Assembly: GCA_963978545.1 (NCBI GenBank)
Contig: OZ021721.1
Coordinates: 110,147,366 to 110,211,365 of the forward strand
DNA length: 64,000 nucleotides
Direction: 5' to 3'
DNA from: Linyphia triangularis
Lineage: Eukaryota; Arthropoda; Arachnida; Araneae; Linyphiidae
The notes below the pieces were generated by a model that had not been told where the DNA came from, ran no database searches, and saw only the letters and a program-made list of their open reading frames with translations. Positions 24,412-38,090 of the stretch are shown here, piece by piece. Within the stretch, counting starts at the first letter, position 1, and each line of letters opens with the position of its first letter. The translations under genes were made by a program, and so were the position numbers.

Positions 24412-25961
24412 CACTGGTGTGCAAAACTTAAGCAACAATGTAAAAATTTAGAAGACAGCCATGAAATTGCAGATAAGGAGGTCTGGAGATCAGTACAATG
24501 AACACGTAAGTCAGTATAAACGTCATGCGTATGCAAATATCAGGAACGAAACGTCAGAGGCGACGTGAGCGTACGCAAAACGCGCGATGTCGGCGCGCGC
24601 AGCTCAACAGTAGAATAAAAGGAAAGACGGAGAAGCAATTCAACATATTCGCTACAAGTGCCAGTGAGTCAGTTCGTGAAATATGGCTAGAAGAAATCAC
24701 CTGGACGACTTCACACGTGGAAGAATGATCGGAAAGCTGGAGGAGGGTCATACTGTCACCAGTGTGCTGCAGAGTTCGGTATCAACAAAAGTGTCGTTTC
24801 GCGCGCTTGGAAAGCGTTCCAAACCACAGGTACAGCTGTTAAAAAGGTTGGTGGTGGCCGCCCGAGGACGAAAACTGCAAGGGATGACCGATATATCGTC
24901 CTGCAGGCGAAAAGAGGCCGACAGCAGTCAGCAAGCGCCATTGCTCAGCAACTCTGTACAGCAACGGGGCGATAAGTGTCGCGGTTTACTGTGGCCAGAC
25001 GCCTTCATAAAGAAGGCCTATTTGCCTGCCGTCCTGAAAGCTGCCTCCCGTTGAAAGTTGGCCACCGACGCCACCGTTTACAGTGGTACAGAGAGCACAA
25101 AAACTGGACAACTGATCAATAGAGTCGTGTCCTCTTTACGGATGAGAGTCGGTTCAGTACCGGAAGTGATTCTCAACGCGTTTTGATTTGGAGAGAGGTC
25201 GGGACCCGGTTTTATCCCAGTAACATCAAGGAGAGACACCGTAACGGCGGTCCTGGAGTTCTTGTCTGGGGAGGCATTATGTTGAACGGGCGAACTGAGC
25301 TCCACGTTTTCGACAGAGGGTCTGTAACCGGGGATCGCTATTGTGAGGAGGTACTCCTTTCCCATGTGCGTCTGTTCCGAGGTGCCATTGGCCCAGACTT
25401 CATTTTTATGGATGACAATGCACGGCCACATCAGACTCTTGCTGTTGAGGAGCTACTGGAAAGTGAAAATATCACTCGAATGGATTGGCCAGCATACTCC
25501 CCAGATTTAAATCCAATCGAACATGTGTGGGAAGCTTTGGGGAGACGCATTGCAGCACGCTTACATCCTCCGGAGAACACCCAACAACTCAAACAGATGC
25601 TGATTAAGGAATGGGCACTCCTACCGCAAGAAATGTTGCACCAGCTGGTTCTGAGTATGCGAAAACGGTGCGAAGCAACCATTGCAGTGAGGGGAGGGAA
25701 TATTCCCTATTAAGGAACATCTGCTTGTTGTTCTTCCTCTTGGATAGACAATCATGAGTCACAATACTATGCGTTCAATAAAGCTTGTTTTTGTTTGATT
25801 CCATACCGTGTGCATTGTATTCCTTTTTCAGCGGCGATACTTTCGTCATCCTTTACGTACATAATACTCTCCCACATTTCTGAATTTCAGGTCTCTCAGA
25901 TGATTTCTCGTGGAGTTATTGCAAAAAAAACCACCTGTTGCTTAAGTTTTGCACACCAGTG
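24412..25961 (+). mobile_element. Tc1/mariner transposon, nearly full length (1550 bp)
   Basis: The inverted termini (CACTGGTGTGCAAAACTTAA and its inverse) match over about 27 bp and are flanked by TA (24410-24411 and 25962-25963), the standard Tc1 target duplication. One transposase gene lies inside on the plus strand. Length, termini and gene order are those of an intact Tc1-family unit; only the gene is damaged. Composition is clearly more GC-rich than the host DNA, so the insertion is relatively recent. Closely similar elements are abundant in spider genomes. Confidence 0.95.
24683..25713 (+). pseudogene. Tc1-family transposase, inactivated (one frameshift, two stops)
   Basis: The start is the ATG of MARRNHLDDFTRGRMIGKLE. 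The N-terminal half holds the paired helix-turn-helix DNA-binding region, with the GGGRP hinge near residue 60. The catalytic half has the DD34E residues: D in FTDESRFS, D in MDDNARPH and E in DLNPIEHVW, with 34 residues between the last two. The protein ends IAVRGGNIPY before TAA at 25711-25713. Damage: a one-base loss near 24768 after HTVTSV shifts the frame; an in-frame TAA lies near 24972 and a TAG near 25120, where the family has sense codons. About 340 codons is normal length. It cannot make active enzyme; its ends could still be mobilised by a related transposase. Confidence 0.95.
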
Positions 25962-26194
25962 TACATTCCTTACAAAATTAAATATAATAGTAATGGTACA
26001 CACAAATCTATCTATTAAATCATGACCTTTTATTGCAATCTTATGTATCCAGATAGCAACTCGATTTTACTACTCATTTTAGATTTTAGTCTTACGGTAA
26101 AAAAAAAAAATGTTTTGTGATTTTTAAGAATAAATTTGATGTTATCGGATTCTTTTATCTTGGAAGTAATTATCTCTAGAGTTTTTATTAGAAC

Positions 26195-26195
<1 letters not shown>

Positions 26196-26233
<38 letters not shown>
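26196..26233. repeat. 38-base T run
   Basis: A homopolymer tract, possibly the poly-A tail of a minus-strand retroposed sequence; no body could be identified. Confidence 0.8.
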
Positions 26234-26239
<6 letters not shown>

Positions 26240-26240
<1 letters not shown>

Positions 26241-27850
26241 ATTTCGGAACTTGTTATCTTTTCCCTCCCTCATCCATGAGTTCACTCGTAAATTGCATAG
26301 ATCACATTTTTAATCATTAGCTCCATTTGAGAAATAACTGTCCATGTCTAGGAGAGTCAGCATCAACGCTTTAAAACTAAAATTTCAGTACATGATAATA
26401 TTCTATTTTATGAAAACCATTTAAAAGTTTCTACAAAATAAACTATAATCTGACAGTGTTAAAAAAGTGCACGTAAATTTATTAATTCGTTTTCTAAAAA
26501 TTATAAAAAAATAAAATCACACGATTCTTATCACTTAACATATAAGTATGCTTGAGTTGCAACTTGTAGTTCACGTGAAGTAGCACATAGAAATAAACGC
26601 GGATTCTAAAGATATATAGAAACTCACAACCCGAACGATAAAATGGGTCCTTTTTTGTGTATAGGACAACCAATTTTTAACAAGTCTTTACATTTGCAAC
26701 ACGAAATTTGCAACTCTAAAGATACGTCCAAAAAAGTGATTAGATAAGGTTTATTGTATTTAGTTTGTTGTCGGTACAACAACTAAATTGTTAGGTCCAC
26801 ATAATTTTGATCAAATCTAATGGATAGACAAATAATAGAAATAAATACACTAAGAAAACCACGACTTTCAAATTTGTTTATTCAACGGAATTGAACACAA
26901 TACTTTTAACAGGGTTTCAAAACTCCTATAAATATTTATATCTACTAGAATTCTAGCACATAGCATAAAATTAGCACTGCAAATCCATAATGACAACATT
27001 GCATATTTAAGAAAATGTTGTTAAGTTTCTTGAGCACTAGTATGCATATCGATTGCGGAACTTTCAGTGTGATCCGTATTTACTGACATTTTTGAAGTGA
27101 TAATCGATTTGTCGTTGTGCAACTCAACAAAGTTAAAACTGATAAAGACGTTTAGCTAAGTTATAAATAAATACACATGGTGCGTAATTTATCAGTTACT
27201 TGTTTATGCAGGTAATCTTATTAGACCGTTGTCTTACAAGCCGAAAATAAAAATACAATTCATTTGATGAAGCTGATTAAAGCTCGCTTATGAATGAACT
27301 GCAGTGGTAATTAAAGGGGAAAGAAGAAGGTAATTTGAATAAACATCATACGTAACAGCTGAGTTTCAATGAAGTTTGAAGCTAATGGAAAATGCATTTT
27401 GTCGTTGTTTTATGCGTTTATTTCTGAAATAAGTAACTATAAATTAATTACGCTGTTGTTCAGTTCTAAGAGGATAATAAGGTAACATCCAATCATTGAA
27501 ACAGTATATGACTTAGAACTACAAACTCTTCCATGAGTTCTTGTAACATAATTTTATCTCCTCAGGCAATTTGCTTGATTCTTCTAATTGTAAAATAAAA
27601 TTCTGGAAATTTGTCGTCCTCTTAATTTTTTTTCTTGCACATCTAGTCAAAAACAGCTATAATTGAATTTGTCAGTCGAATTTTGTAAGATTACTGATTT
27701 ATTGAGAATTGTACTATAGATATTGCTATTCTTAAGTATGCAGATTCATAAAAATTTTGCCATTGGATATTTGATCTACAAATACGAAATTATTATTTAA
27801 AGTTAACCCTTTAGAATTTTAAAATCCTGTATAGAATCAGAGAATTACAT
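26240..27850. other. AT-rich sequence, no feature seen
   Basis: No open frame or repeat can be supported. Confidence 0.45.
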
Positions 27851-27863
27851 TATAATCATCAAG

Positions 27864-28045
27864 GTTGGTTGGTTGTTTTCAGATTATCTGGCGCCGTCAG
27901 CAACACGAGGGCTATAGTGCGCCGAATCCTTCGTCATTTAACAAGCCAACATACATTTACAAACACCCATGCCTTACACGGGACTCGAACCCGCAACCTC
28001 GCGGTCTAGAAGCCATCACGCTAACCACTATACCGTTTGATCGGC
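27864..28045 (-). mobile_element. tRNA-derived SINE, copy 1
   Basis: On the minus strand it starts with a tRNA-like part: box A-like ggtatagtggttagcg, then box B ggttcgagtcc in ggttgcgggttcgagtcccg. After that comes the SINE body (aatgtatgttggcttg, gtgttgctgacggcgcc). It is flanked by a 13-bp target duplication with one mismatch: tataatcatcaag at 27851 and tataattatcaag at 28046. A second copy at 40281 shares body and tRNA part. Transcription by RNA polymerase III from the two boxes is the family norm. Confidence 0.9.
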
Positions 28046-28059
28046 TATAATTATCAAGA

Positions 28060-29235
28060 AATTATTATTTAAAGTTACCCCCAAACTTAAAAGCCTTGTA
28101 GATTAGAGTAATATAAACACATTATAATCTTCAAGGGATTATTATTTAAAATTCCCTGCAAATTTTATTTAAATTGGTCTGCAAATATTTTAAAAGTCAT
28201 CAAGTAAGGTACAATCAAACAATCTAAGCATAAATTATTGTATAGTTTTTTCACAGAAATAATGTAACACTTATTATTCACTTTATTTGATAACTTACAA
28301 TTATTAATAATAATTTCAGAGTACCGATTTTTTAAAAACTTATTCATGTAAAATTAATCACGTATAATAATTAAAGGAGGTTAAGTTCAAATAAGAATCT
28401 ATAGAACTTCTACAACAACCTTACGTGAACGTACGTATCTTTGAAAATTGAAGTATTTCATTTATTTTATTTCCATTGGTCAATATTTTGTCTCTTACTT
28501 TTTACTATACGTAATTCCAAATCAAAATATTAGCAGAGTAATAAAAAAATGTACTTAGTTGAAATGTGTTTTTATATATAAGAACCTAAAATGAAAAGAG
28601 TTTAACACTATGCAAATATGTATAATAAATTAAAATGACACTTCCTATTTCAATAAAATTTAAAATTTAGAAAAAGAAGTTATCTAGTTCAAAATAATAT
28701 CATTATAAATATTCATATTTAATTGAAATATTTAGTAAACAAGCACTTGAGTTATGAATATTAAAAAGGTATTTAAATTTTGAATAAATTTGATTTTGGA
28801 TTTATAAGTATAATCAATCGATAGTATCATGGCATTTAAATGAGAATTAGCACTGGAAACTAAAATTTTGTTAGATTGTAAAATATTCATGGACATATTT
28901 AAATATGTTTATTGCCATTAAAATTAAAAGTATTATTTGATTATAAATGTGTTGTTTTTATAACTGGAAATGTATCTGTCAGAAATATTCCACTTCCCAA
29001 TGGATGGTGTTATTTAACTTTTGCTATTATTGTGAAAAATTGATTGACTTTTGTATAGTTAGCAATGTTAAGTAATTTAGAAAGTAGATATTGCTGCAAT
29101 TTTTTAGCTTACTCATATACGTTATTTTTGGACGGGCACTTTGTGATGAATCCTTTTTCTTCATTTATACATAACCAAAATCGATAAATGATATACCAAT
29201 TTATAGACAAGGACATCCGCTACTGATGCTTATTT
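28060..29235. other. AT-rich sequence, no feature seen
   Basis: The frame near 28165-28347 has no coding character. Confidence 0.4.
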
Positions 29236-29239
29236 ATAA

Positions 29240-30722
29240 CTAGCTGTGTGGCCCCGCGCTGCTGAGGAATCGTTAAAGGACGCATATTAGTTCTGTGTTA
29301 CATAGACACGGAATTTCTTCGGATTAATTGTTGTTGGTGATCAGCTTCCAATGTACTATAACATATGCATGTTTTTGTTCATTTTGTAATTGTGTGCTCA
29401 GTCATTCTCCAGTCGATGCTGGTTTGGCCGAGGAGATGCCCTAACTCTCTTGGTGCCAAATGCTCTATACTTAGCCTCTATATTCGTTCTTCTCTTTGGC
29501 GGCATATATGCAAATGTCGAAATTATTTAAAAGTTTTCAGTGAATTTCAATAATCTTCGGCGAATCTACAATTGAGGCTTTAAGTGATGAAGTCAAATTG
29601 AGTCTAAATAATCCATTGTTATGCTAGATTCCTTGTAGATTTTGACTCACTCTCATTAAATGAAGTTAGATTCATAATTTTAATTAATACAGCTAGAAAA
29701 ATTTAACCATTTAAAATGTTGTTAACATAGAAATAATATTAAAATATGCCTTGTAGCTATAGTACAGCTCTAGCCTCTGTTTTAAAAATAATCATGAAAA
29801 TATATTGTACCAAGTTCTTAATTTTTGTTTTAAAATAAAACAATATCTGAATTAAGAGAAAAATTAACAGGCATTGAACCGATAGAGTTATCTACCAAAT
29901 TGTTCGCCAGATGAAAAATGACCGCCAAGTGGCATGATGGATATAATGTAGAAGTACCAATATTGGTCAACGCGGTGCCACAAAACACACCTAATGATAT
30001 ACGTAGGTGTTTCACATTAGATGGCCATCTTGCCTTTGATCTTGTAATCGACACATCCTGGAAAAAATATATAATAGATTTATTAAGTTGACCAAAATCC
30101 GACTGAAAACATTCCATAACGTCACGAACGTATTGTGGTAAATTATGTTGATAAACAAACTTTTAGATGTTAGATATACATGACAACAGTATTACAGAAA
30201 ATATTTGCTAATAAAATACAAAGGAATTCAATGAATTTTTTCTTTTAAATGTTATTAATACTCATTAAATCAAATCAAATGTCAATTCCCTCTGAGCACA
30301 ATACATCGTTGACGACAACAGAAAATGTAAACAAAAACAGAATGAATTTAAAACCTAGGAAAACAAAACCACGCATAAAAAAAATAATGTTTTAAGACAG
30401 CACATGCGACTGACAGTAAATATATTGAAATATTATAATACATATTGTAATACATAAAAATAATCTGAAAAATAAGGGGGGCACATTAAAATAACTTTTG
30501 GTTTTTATCTAATGTAATAAAAAAATATCGTTGCCATTCCAAGAATTTTTTTTCGTGTCATTATATTTTAATGAAAGCAATTTTTAATCGAATTGAAAAG
30601 TTGTTCTCTACAATATCCATGTACTAAAGCTTCTATCTACCAAATTTCGTTCTTCTAGGTTCAAAACTGCGGATTTGTATTAGGTTTAGACGTACAGACA
30701 ACTCATTTTTATATATATAGAT
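29240..30722 (+). mobile_element. Interspersed repeat of the ctagctgtg...tatatatag type
   Basis: It opens with ctagctgtgtggccccgcgc and ends with accaaatttcgttcttctag, a gtacagacaactcattttta-like stretch and tatatatatag. This pair of ends is familiar from arthropod interspersed repeats usually filed with non-LTR elements; the class is uncertain. The interior is mostly degenerate and includes the coding-like stretch at 29840-30110. Confidence 0.4.
29840..30110. pseudogene. Coding-like remnant of unknown family
   Basis: Both strands look gene-like. On the plus strand the frame ELREKLTGIEPIELSTKLFA, one TGA stop, then MTAKWHDGYNVEVPILVNAV and LDGHLAFDLVIDTSW is interrupted only once. On the minus strand 30117-29830 is open, and a good acceptor (tattttttccag) precedes DVSITRSKARWPSNVKHL. 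GC content is above the surroundings. I recognise neither protein. The position inside an interspersed repeat favours a decayed transposon gene. Confidence 0.35.
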
Positions 30723-31008
30723 TACACATTGAAGTATTTGCCTGAAATTCGAAATGAAAAAATCATGTAATCAGAGTGAGTTAATACCTTTTTAAAAATT
30801 GGGGTAATATACAGTTGATGACATCAAAATAGAAAGAGAAAATCAAAAAATGAAAATCTAAGGAATAATATCTCTCAGCGGTAGAATACAATATCTAACT
30901 CTGATGAACTTTAAAGTAATTCTTCAAAGCAATCTTCAATGCGAAGGCTTCACTCGTGTCCACTAGTTAAACAATATGGATAATATATATGAAATTGCCA
31001 TTCTATTA

Positions 31009-31308
<300 letters not shown>

Positions 31309-31419
31309 AATAACATTTTGTTTAGAGGTGTTCTTCGATAGTTCATTTTACTTTTTTATAAATAGAAAGTGGTAATTTTTTAATTGAATCTGGAAGCTGA
31401 TTAGGTACTTTTCCGTTAA

Positions 31420-31630
31420 AGAGGGCCGTTGGCAATAAATAAAATATGGGTGACATTTCCAAGTACGGTACGGATTCTGCAAAAAGGTGATTTTCGCCAA
31501 TAAATGGCCGCAGCCGCCATTTTTTAAAACAAGTTAACTGCCTAGGGCTACTGTAATTTGGCGCTGTTTTATGTAAACAATTCTTGGCGCAGAATCCGTA
31601 TCGTACTTGGAAGTACCAACGGCTCCCTGT
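31420..31630. mobile_element. Foldback MITE, ~210 bp
   Basis: The left part, gggccgttgg then tttccaagtacggtacggat, is mirrored on the right by atccgtatcgtacttggaag then caacggctccct. One mismatch occurs in the 22-bp core. The interior is GC-richer (tggccgcagccgccat). Confidence 0.75.
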
Positions 31631-31639
31631 AACCGAAAA

Positions 31640-34390
31640 GTATCGCTGATTATACAACACTACGCTTGGAAGAAAAAGTGATTTCTTATCCTCGCGTAAA
31701 AAAAAAGCAGTTTTATGCGTGCAGTAACAACAAACTTATCATGATTGTTTCAGGGACATGTACCCTAAAAACAAATAAACAGCAGCATTCTCATGAATGT
31801 AATACGAGCACAAAATAAATAAGTTAGGATGACATTTTTCCCCGAGTCTCATTTTAAATCTTTAAGCATAGAGTTTTCCAGCAGAAGTGCATATTTCTCT
31901 TCCAGCAGGGTGCAATTTTTCTAGAGTTTCCTAAAGTGTAGAAGTACTATCTGCTATGAAAAGGGACGAAATCAGTATCTACTTTGGAAACTGTGTTCCG
32001 GAAAAGTATTGAGATAAATGAGCCTTTTTGTGTGTGAGCATGTTTTTCTAGACGGTGTATTTTATCGAACGTTTAATGATTGGAAGTGAAAAGCGTGAAA
32101 AATTGCGCGATATAAGCATAATTTTAATAAATTTCACGGGAATTGAGTTTTTTGTAACTTTGTTTTAAAAAGCACCTTTTTGTCTGAAAGTCGAGTAATG
32201 AAAAAGAATTGTACGGCGAGAAGTGGGAAAGAAGTATTGGAAAATGGATTCAGTAGATTAAAATTCTGTCTTTCCTCCTGAAATTCTATGAATATTTGAA
32301 TTTTTTAATATTTTTATGCAGAAATGGTGGGTACGAAGAAGAGTTCATAAAACATTGAACAATTTGCGTACAAGATATGTTACGTCGTTAAAAATATATT
32401 TAAAAACAGCTGATGAGTTAGAATTTTATAAATAAATAAATGTAATTTTTTTCATATTTAACTGTTTAATTTCATTACACATTAAAATATTGCCCTTTTC
32501 ACACAATACAAAGTGCTAAGAAATTGAAATTAAATAATTCTATTGTGTGAAAAATGTCAATAGCTAAAAACATATTTAAATTTAGTATGCTTTTTTGTAT
32601 TCCAAGACATATTTCATACCAAATATAACATTATATGATATTTTAGTAACGAATGAATAAGAAATGCATATTTCTGTAATTACTTGGGGTTTAACTGTAA
32701 ACTCTTTAAACAAATATATTTTATTTAATTGATAATTGGGAGGTATTGTACTTTCTTTAATTGCAATATCTCAAAATATATCGGATTGCAATTTCCAATT
32801 TATCCTTAGATAAACTGAAATAATCTTTCACTGTCTTCTTTCATAAAACAACTTTGTTTATATGTTTTTATTGCTAATTAAAGGTTGTTTTTTTTCAATA
32901 AAGGAATGGTCTTTTTTCCAAAATGATATTTTCATTTGTAATTTATTATATATATTTTTTATTTTTAACTCTTTACCTGTAATTATATTTCAGGAATATG
33001 TGTCAAAAAGGGAAAATTTATCTCATTATTTAAAAAACTGTTTTATTTTTTTGTGTGCATCATAACATTTAAAAAATTTTGTTTTCTAAAAATAGGAATT
33101 TTTGGATGAAATAAGTACTAAACTTAACATTTTGATATACATGTTGAAAATTAATGAATTATAGTAATTTTTACTCAAAATTGTTTATTTATAGGTAAAT
33201 CAATAAAATCTTATAGAAAATCAATCAAATGGCAAGATGAACAAAATGGTTCAATTTGATTTATTTGAGTATAGGGGTACAAGGTCAACATTAGGCCAAT
33301 AAACGGAATGGAAAAACTAATTTTTTTCCTATCGATTCGGGCATTCCAAATTTGACGCGGGTGGTTTGCCTAGACTGGATTTTGGTGACACTGGCAAGGA
33401 GTTAAATTTTTTAATTAGAATCACTGATTTTATGTCCTCAAATCCCAATTTTATTAAGGATACGCTTTCATTTCCCCCAAAATTTAATTTATACTTACGA
33501 TAAACATTATTTACGTTAGACTGGTAATAGAGTTATTCAAATACTATACCACGCTAAAGCATTGTTTTATCAAAATCTAAACTACTAATCTAAGTCTATA
33601 TCTAGAGTAAATATCTTGTATTTACTGTAGAACTACAATTGTCTCCGAATTAATTTTGACATAACAGGTTATTCATTAAACTTCTTTCCAAATGATTCTT
33701 AGTTTTAATGAAAAAAAATATATATAATTTATTTCTAGTTTGGCTGGGGAGTGTTTGAAGGTTAGATGATGGTAAGTTGATAATCTTAACTTGTCGTAGC
33801 TCTTTATTGTACTATCTGAATTTACTGTTTGTTAAAAGGCCAAAAGTATTACTTAAAAGCATATTTTATAAACTCAAAACTGAAATATCCCAATTTATAA
33901 TAAGGGAAAGATACTAGTAAAACTCCTTTATATCCTTCTATTAATTTAACTAAAGTTATTCACCGTTATATAATTTCATTCAAAAAATAATAGTTACAAC
34001 TTTAACTTGAAATTTTAAATTTAAATACATTTCAAATAGTTTATGAGCTTGAAATGTAAAAACGAAGTTTGGTCAGTAAATTTTGGAACTGAAAAGAACT
34101 AATGAAATAAAGACCATTCTGAAGTATTTTGTAACTAATCATTCTTCTCACGTTTGAACAATCCGAACTTTTCTAGAAAAATTTCACGTAATATCATGAT
34201 CTCTTCTTATGATTCAAAGAGCTCTTAAAATGTGTTTAAAAGATGAGAGATATTCTCAGAAAAAGTATTGTATCACAGTTTATTTGGGAAAATGCTTCTA
34301 AGACATTTTTCTGTATAGTCGTTAGAAAAACAATTGCAACTTCAAAATTACTCAGAAAATCTACAACCTTGTAAGGCCTCGAAAATTGCT
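31640..34390. other. AT-rich sequence, no gene seen
   Basis: Only weak features: a small inverted pair (cttttcacacaatac near 32497, attgtgtgaaaaatg near 32543). No coding frame. Confidence 0.4.
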
Positions 34391-34391
34391 T

Positions 34392-34967
34392 TGTACAGTA
34401 CGCAAAAAATATATATATTTGGCCCTAATTATAGAATCTTGCGGTTAACACCAAAATGTTTTGTTAAAGATTTCCTATATGTCTGGTGCAAATTTTTTTC
34501 TTAGGGGACTGTTTACTAAGTAAATTTAACTTGATCTTTGAAAATTTCAAAACGAACCTTTATTTTTTATGTTTTCATTCACTTTAGAATACTTCGTTTA
34601 CCCAAAATACCAAATTTCAGTTCATTATGTTGAGAAAGACGTCAATTATGAGCGAAAAAGTTTTGGTCGATCTTCAGGAAAAATCGTTTTAAAGAGGGGA
34701 AGGATCGAACGTTTGAGTGTTTCAAGAAGTAATCTATTACACTATCCCTTAAATTGATTTTTTTTTTTTTTTTAACATTTATGCTCAAATATTGAGAATT
34801 TTTTTAAAGTTTGGTTTAGTTTAAAATGTAGATGACCCCTCATCATAAAAAAATATATACACTTAATAAAGACCTTCCACGATTTACAACTGTACTTGAC
34901 TTTTGTTATTTCATCAATTAGACTACAAGCTATAGCCATCGTTCGGACTTTTTTTTCGTACTGTACA
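34392..34967. mobile_element. Probable mariner-like MITE (576 bp)
   Basis: The ends tgtacagtacgcaaaaaa and the inverse of ttttttcgtactgtaca match over 11 bp plus an A run. The interior is AT-rich with no transposase. The TA at each end would fit a mariner-type target. Confidence 0.5.
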
Positions 34968-34969
34968 TG

Positions 34970-37430
34970 AAGATTTATAAAAATCTGGTAGAAAAAGCTT
35001 TCTTATTTAATGAATTAGTAGGGATTTCTTGAAATATATTAGTTATAGGTTAACATATAATAGCATGAAGAACTCAATAAAATTCATTAAATCGTTACAT
35101 AAATCATTGCGCAAATTTTCATTCCCAATATCAAGCATTTGGTATATTAGCTATTTTGTAAACCTTAAAACGAAAAAGTTTGTCTTCAGTTCTCTAACAA
35201 AGTGTTTCAATAATCACTCAATGGTTACACTGATTTTCAATATTTATTTTATCTACTTTGCAATAGCATTTTCTACCGTTAAGGTATCTAAAAGAAAGCG
35301 CGCTTTCAGATGTTACGTTAAATTTATTTATTGGAGTAGAACACTTTTTAAAGAGCGTTTGAAGGTATGATTGATGCTTTGAGGTATATAAAGAATTACT
35401 TGTCATAATATAGTGTGTGACGTTTTAAAGAATTCTGTGGGTGGTGAAGTAACATTTGCCATGCTTTGAAGAGTTGTAATCAATTTAATCGGAAAAATCT
35501 GTCGTGCTTTTTTCCTGTCACGGTTTAGTTCGATGCATCATTGTAAGGATTTTGTTGAAAGAAAAGAATTTTTTGGTGCGTCAATGTTAAATAATGAAGG
35601 AAAATTCCTATTTGTAAATGCATTCTTTGTTTTAAAGGATTAAAGTTTCGTAGATTAAATAAATTTTCAATGAATTTATTAAATAAATTGGGTGATAGAT
35701 CATGCTATTGTGTTCTTGATAAGAAGGATTAAATAATAAATTTTGATAATATATACTGATTTATAATATACTACGGAACAAAATTGATACAATGTATTCA
35801 TGTTTAGATAGTACATCAATATATTCTTTTAATTTTTGCAAAAAAATATATCCCTTAGGGAAATTAAAAAGCATTGAAGAAAGCTTCCTGAAAGTTACTA
35901 TTAAGCTGATAATAATAATAATAATAATAATAACAAACAATTTATAGTTGTATTTCTAAACTTTAAGTTTTTCATATTTGAATCCCAACTTATAAGAGAG
36001 ATTTTCTGAGAGAGGGATACGCTTGTGATTATGTTAATTTTCGATTTCCCTGAAATTTTCAGCAAGTGTTCTGTATGCTATGCTGATTACAAATTTGAAA
36101 AACTTTCAAAGAATTTCACTCCATAGTCATGTTTCAACTGGTTTTATAAAGGGGGTAGGCGCATTTTGTAGCATTTTTGAAGAAAAGCACTATCATTAGA
36201 ATTAATTTTAATACTAGTACTAATTGTTATCGATGCTATTTTCTTGGCACATCGTTGAAGTTTTGGTACAGATGGCGGTCAAAAATATGTTCGATTCACC
36301 ATTTTTCATGGACCAAAATTTAGCTGACTTCACGTTTGTGCTAAACATTTGGCATTGTTGTGTTTGTACACCACAAACATATTACTTTAGCATACAAAAT
36401 CTTTGGCACCAATCTGAAGTTTCCAGTCAAGTCAGTACGAAATCTGAATTTTTAGACTTTTAGGCCTAATTTAAGGCCACAAATCTCAAAACTTCAGAAT
36501 TTTATAAATAAGGTGATGGTGCTAACAAAGAAGGAATTTAGTGTACTAAACACTGACATTGTCTGTTTTTTATCACCTCTGCTCATTTTTATTAAAGAGA
36601 ACAATGTAAATGTGATCAAAATGTTCAAAAATGGCAAAATTGATCTCTATCATTTTCCACAGATGAAATAAACTACAAATTTGTGTTTTTGTTTCATAAA
36701 AACATTCAAAGGTAAGAACAGGCTTCACAACTTTGACACCTGCTTGAAGTTTTTGAAAAGTAAAAAGATTTTTATTGTATTACTAAATAATGATCAAGAA
36801 TCATCCTGGTCAGCTATATTTGTTATTTATATGTTAAAGTTTTCTGTTGAAGTTCTTTAGTATGATATTAGATTCATAATTTTGAGTGGCAACAGTAGGA
36901 ATAAGAATTGTAAATATAAGTGCCAATGCTGGTTGTTGTGGCACAGTAAATGTAACTGCTGACAAAGCAGCCATAACTCAAAAAATGGGGCTGAAAATCA
37001 TACAAAGTGAAATAAATGAGTCATAGCTCAGCAAAGATGGATCGCCATGATACTTCCTATATATATAGATATAAATGCATACACTGTGAAAAAATTAGAA
37101 ATCCGAAATTCCGTTTCCTTTTCAACTTTAAATATTGTATGATTTTCTTGATGATTGTTTACAGAAAGAGTAATAAACGAAACAAGTATAAATAACACCT
37201 ACGCATATTTTATTATTTTGTTGAAAAAGGAATTAAGCAATTTAAAGGAACAGACCATTGATCATTTACCAACACTGATAAACACGAATTAGAAAATTTA
37301 CATTTTGTTTCAAGAATGATACATGTATGTCCTTAACAAATTAAAATTACTGTATCACCAAATCTATACAAATACATTTTTATATCATCACGCAGTCACC
37401 GTTTGCTTCCAAACTGAGCAACAAGGGTTA
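34970..37430. other. AT-rich sequence, no gene seen
   Basis: The frames at 35029-35370 and 36224-36463 have no domain, no hydrophobic pattern of a known family and ordinary AT-rich codon use. Confidence 0.4.
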
Positions 37431-37436
37431 TAGTGG

Positions 37437-38090
37437 GAGAGGCAACTGCAATTTGTGGACCCCATCGAACATCATTCTGAATTTTTTATAGAAATTGGAG
37501 AAAAGTGAGTAGATTACGAATCCACTGGTCTTTCGTGGCAAAAATGGCCGAAACTGATTAAAAATTGACTTGGAATAAGTTGAAATAAAATCCGATTGCC
37601 AAGTTTGTCATAACTTGTCAAAAAGAGAACAAACTTTTTCGTCTGGCAACCCACTGCATTTTGATTTTCAATGAGAAAAGCGTAAATGATTTCTGATGTA
37701 TGGCTCGGAATACTTGTATCTTATAAAAGTAAGCCAAATTGGTGACATCAGTTACGTCATCAGTGACGGAATGTTTATTAAAAAATTTGGCTCAAAAATG
37801 AAAGATGCAAGTAAGCCATAGCCACACATCCGAATCGTGTGCAACTTTCTTAATTGAAAATTAAAGAGTGAGGGTTAACAAATTAAAAAAAAAAAATGCT
37901 CATTATTTGGCAAGTTATGGTGTATTTGGCAATTGGATTTAGTTCAACTTATTAAAAGTCGATGTTTGACCAGTTCCGGCCATTTTTGCCCCAGCAGACC
38001 AGTGGATTCGTAATCTACTTCCTTTTCTCCAATTTCTATAAAAAATTCAGAATGATGTTCAATGGGGTCCAAAAATTGCAGTCGCCTCTC
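37437..38090. mobile_element. Foldback MITE family F, copy 2 (654 bp)
   Basis: The ends gagaggcaactgcaattt and the inverse of aaattgcagtcgcctctc match almost perfectly. Interior sequence aligns with 17011-17645 (cattctgaattttttataga, gagaaaagtgagtagatt, accagtggattcgtaatc). No open frame. Confidence 0.85.

Noticed and set aside
24554..24941. Minus-strand frames within the Tc1 unit
   Set aside because: They are shadows of the plus-strand transposase.
27960..28045. Genuine tRNA gene
   Set aside because: The A and B boxes are present, but no good cloverleaf can be closed, and the same unit recurs at 40.4 kb with target-site duplications; it is a SINE head.
29830..30117. Missing N-terminal receptor exon
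   Set aside because: It has a good acceptor and an NFS glycosylation-like site, but no TM1/TM2 motif and it lies inside an interspersed repeat.
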